Shown here piece after piece: positions 5,611 to 6,443 of a stretch of DNA of 6,443 nucleotides. The stretch comes from Deinococcales bacterium (lineage in GTDB: Bacteria; Deinococcota; Deinococci; Deinococcales; Deinococcaceae). The notes under the pieces are model-generated. The model had not been told where the DNA came from and ran no database searches. It saw only the letters and a list, made by a program, of their open reading frames with translations. The position numbers and the translations under genes are program-made. The stretch covers positions 1 through 6,443 of the forward strand of contig JANYFS010000525.1 of the NCBI GenBank assembly GCA_025359705.1, given 5' to 3'. Numbering within the stretch: the first letter of the stretch is position 1; the number at the start of each line of letters is the position of its first letter.

Positions 5611-6333
5611 ATGACCGAACAGACTGAAACCCGCACTGAAGCCCATAAGGTGATTGGTATTTTAGGCGCAATGCGCGAAGAAATTGCCCAATTGACCGCT
5701 GCGCTCGAGCAGAAAACCGAAACGATCATTCACGAAATCATCTTTTATAGTGGGATTTTGCAAGGCAAAAAAGTGATTATTGCTCAATGCGGGATCAGCA
5801 AAGTGAATGCCGCCATGACCACTGTTTTGTTGCTGAGACAAGGCGTTACTCAGCTCATTTTTACAGGCGTAGCGGGGGGCTTGGTCTCGGGGCTAAAGGT
5901 AGGCGACATCGTAATCAGCCGCGACCTGCTTCAGCACGATGTGGATGTAGTGGCGCTGGGCTACCCCATTGGCCTGATTCCCGACGAAACCCTGACCTGG
6001 CAAGCCGACCCCGCCCTGCGCGATTTGGCCCTCGAGGTGGCCCAAACCATCCCAGGCACCACGGCGGTGGTGGGCAGAATTGTAACAGGGGATCAGTTTG
6101 TGGCTGACCCCGCAAAAGTGGCCTGGATTCGCCAGACGTTTGGCGGCGATTGCTGCGAAATGGAAGGTGCGGCAGTGGCTCAGGTCGCCAGCAAATTTGG
6201 GGTTCCCTTTGTAGTGATTCGCTCGCTCAGCGATTCGGCGGATGAAGGGGCCAAGTCCACCTACAACGAGTGGATGCCGCTAGTGGCTCGCAATGCCAAA
6301 GCAGTGGTTTTGGGGATGCTCGAGCGGATGTGA
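5611..6333 (+). CDS. mtnN: 5'-methylthioadenosine/S-adenosylhomocysteine nucleosidase
   Basis: The enzyme hydrolyses the glycosidic bond of MTA and SAH, releasing adenine, and so relieves inhibition of methyltransferases and polyamine synthesis and feeds methionine salvage. The 240 residues carry the family landmarks: IGILGAMREEI (15-25), with E24 aligned to catalytic Glu12 of the E. coli enzyme; CGISKVNAAM (60-69); FTGVAGGL (84-91); VGDIVISRDLLQHDVD (97-112); TGDQFVAD (159-166); EMEGAAVAQV (183-192), with M184 and E185 at the ribose site; and SLSDSADEG (205-213), with D208 matching catalytic Asp197. It appears complete and active. An open frame extends upstream to 5215, but that part lies inside the opposite-strand Nudix gene. 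The ATG at 5611 is favoured by TATAAT six bases before it, and it leaves only a 12-residue N-terminal extension. Confidence 0.95.
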   Translation: MTEQTETRTEAHKVIGILGAMREEIAQLTAALEQKTETIIHEIIFYSGILQGKKVIIAQCGISKVNAAMTTVLLLRQGVTQLIFTGVAGGLVSGLKVGDIVISRDLLQHDVDVVALGYPIGLIPDETLTWQADPALRDLALEVAQTIPGTTAVVGRIVTGDQFVADPAKVAWIRQTFGGDCCEMEGAAVAQVASKFGVPFVVIRSLSDSADEGAKSTYNEWMPLVARNAKAVVLGMLERM

Positions 6334-6334
6334 T

Positions 6335-6443
6335 TTAGCCAACAGGCTTAGGCGGCCTCAGTCCCGTTTTACCTTCGCGTTTTTGCAGCTCGAGGGCCAA
6401 ATCTTCCAGATTCATGCCCAGTTCTGCCATAGCAAACATCGAA
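6335..6443 (-). CDS. 3' end of an unidentified gene (C-terminal 35 residues)
   Basis: On the minus strand an open frame enters from the window edge and ends at TAA (6337-6335). It reads SMFAMAELGMNLEDLALELQ, then a basic tail KREGKTGLRPPKPVG. The amphipathic helix followed by a basic, proline-containing tail looks like a real protein C-terminus, and CTCGAG at 6389-6394 reads as in-frame Leu-Glu. The gene converges on the nucleosidase gene with one base between stop codons, so their transcripts probably overlap. The family cannot be told from this fragment. A short complete ORF starting at an ATG near 6439 is possible but less likely. Confidence 0.6.
   Translation of the reverse strand, partial: SMFAMAELGMNLEDLALELQKREGKTGLRPPKPVG

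Larger units (their letters stand above)
66..6394. repeat. Dispersed highly iterated palindrome CTCGAG (50 copies)
   Basis: CTCGAG occurs 50 times by hand count, about one per 129 bases, against roughly 1.6 expected for a random hexamer at near-equal base composition. First and last copies are at 66 and 6389. Seven copies lie in spacers (301, 327, 1231, 1253, 5050, 5134, 5155), a density equal to or above that in genes, so Leu-Glu codon preference cannot explain it. The longest gap, 1259-1869, contains the AT-rich orphan gene. This resembles the HIP1 palindromes of cyanobacteria in behaviour, not in sequence. Confidence 0.95.

Noticed and set aside
6344..6358. Hairpin AGGC/GCCT followed by a short T-run as a terminator for the nucleosidase gene
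   Set aside because: A four-base stem is too short, and the T-run is eight bases away, within the opposite gene's coding sequence.

Overview
This window most likely comes from a bacterium of the Deinococcus-Thermus phylum (Deinococcota), from a moderate-GC lineage. This is an inference. It rests on a small Nudix enzyme that closely resembles my memory of Thermus Ap6A hydrolase Ndx1, a sufC-sufB arrangement, DUF4388/PATAN proteins, and several start codons placed 6-8 nt after a -10 box, which is the leaderless layout known to be common in Deinococcus. No rRNA, tRNA, insertion sequence, phage gene or CRISPR array is visible.

Layout. Positions 1-1083 (minus strand) hold the Fe-S cluster assembly genes sufC and the start of sufB, separated by an AT-rich 109-bp spacer. 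Positions 1277-1798 (plus strand) hold an AT-rich orphan gene for a small exported protein. Positions 1815-5023 (minus strand) hold a co-directional set, in transcription order: a PATAN-like protein, a 66-bp tandem-repeat array, a DUF4388/PATAN protein, a protein resembling the CaMKII association (hub) domain, and an exported helical-repeat protein. Positions 5167-5559 (minus) and 5611-6333 (plus) are a divergent pair, a Nudix hydrolase and an MTA/SAH nucleosidase, whose starts are only 51 bp apart. The last 109 bases are the 3' end of an unidentified minus-strand gene that converges on the nucleosidase gene.

Function. SufC and SufB form the core of the Fe-S scaffold machine. The nucleosidase recycles methylthioadenosine and S-adenosylhomocysteine, and the Nudix enzyme clears dinucleoside polyphosphates or related compounds. 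Both are housekeeping clean-up steps. The PATAN / hub-domain / exported-protein set has no established function and is the part most likely to be undescribed biology.

Three genome-scale signals stand out. The palindrome CTCGAG occurs 50 times in 6443 bp, in genes and spacers alike, but never in the AT-rich orphan gene. A six-copy, 11-bp direct-repeat array bounded by perfect 10-bp inverted repeats lies between the two PATAN-type genes. Several genes have promoter -10 boxes 6-8 nt before their ATG.
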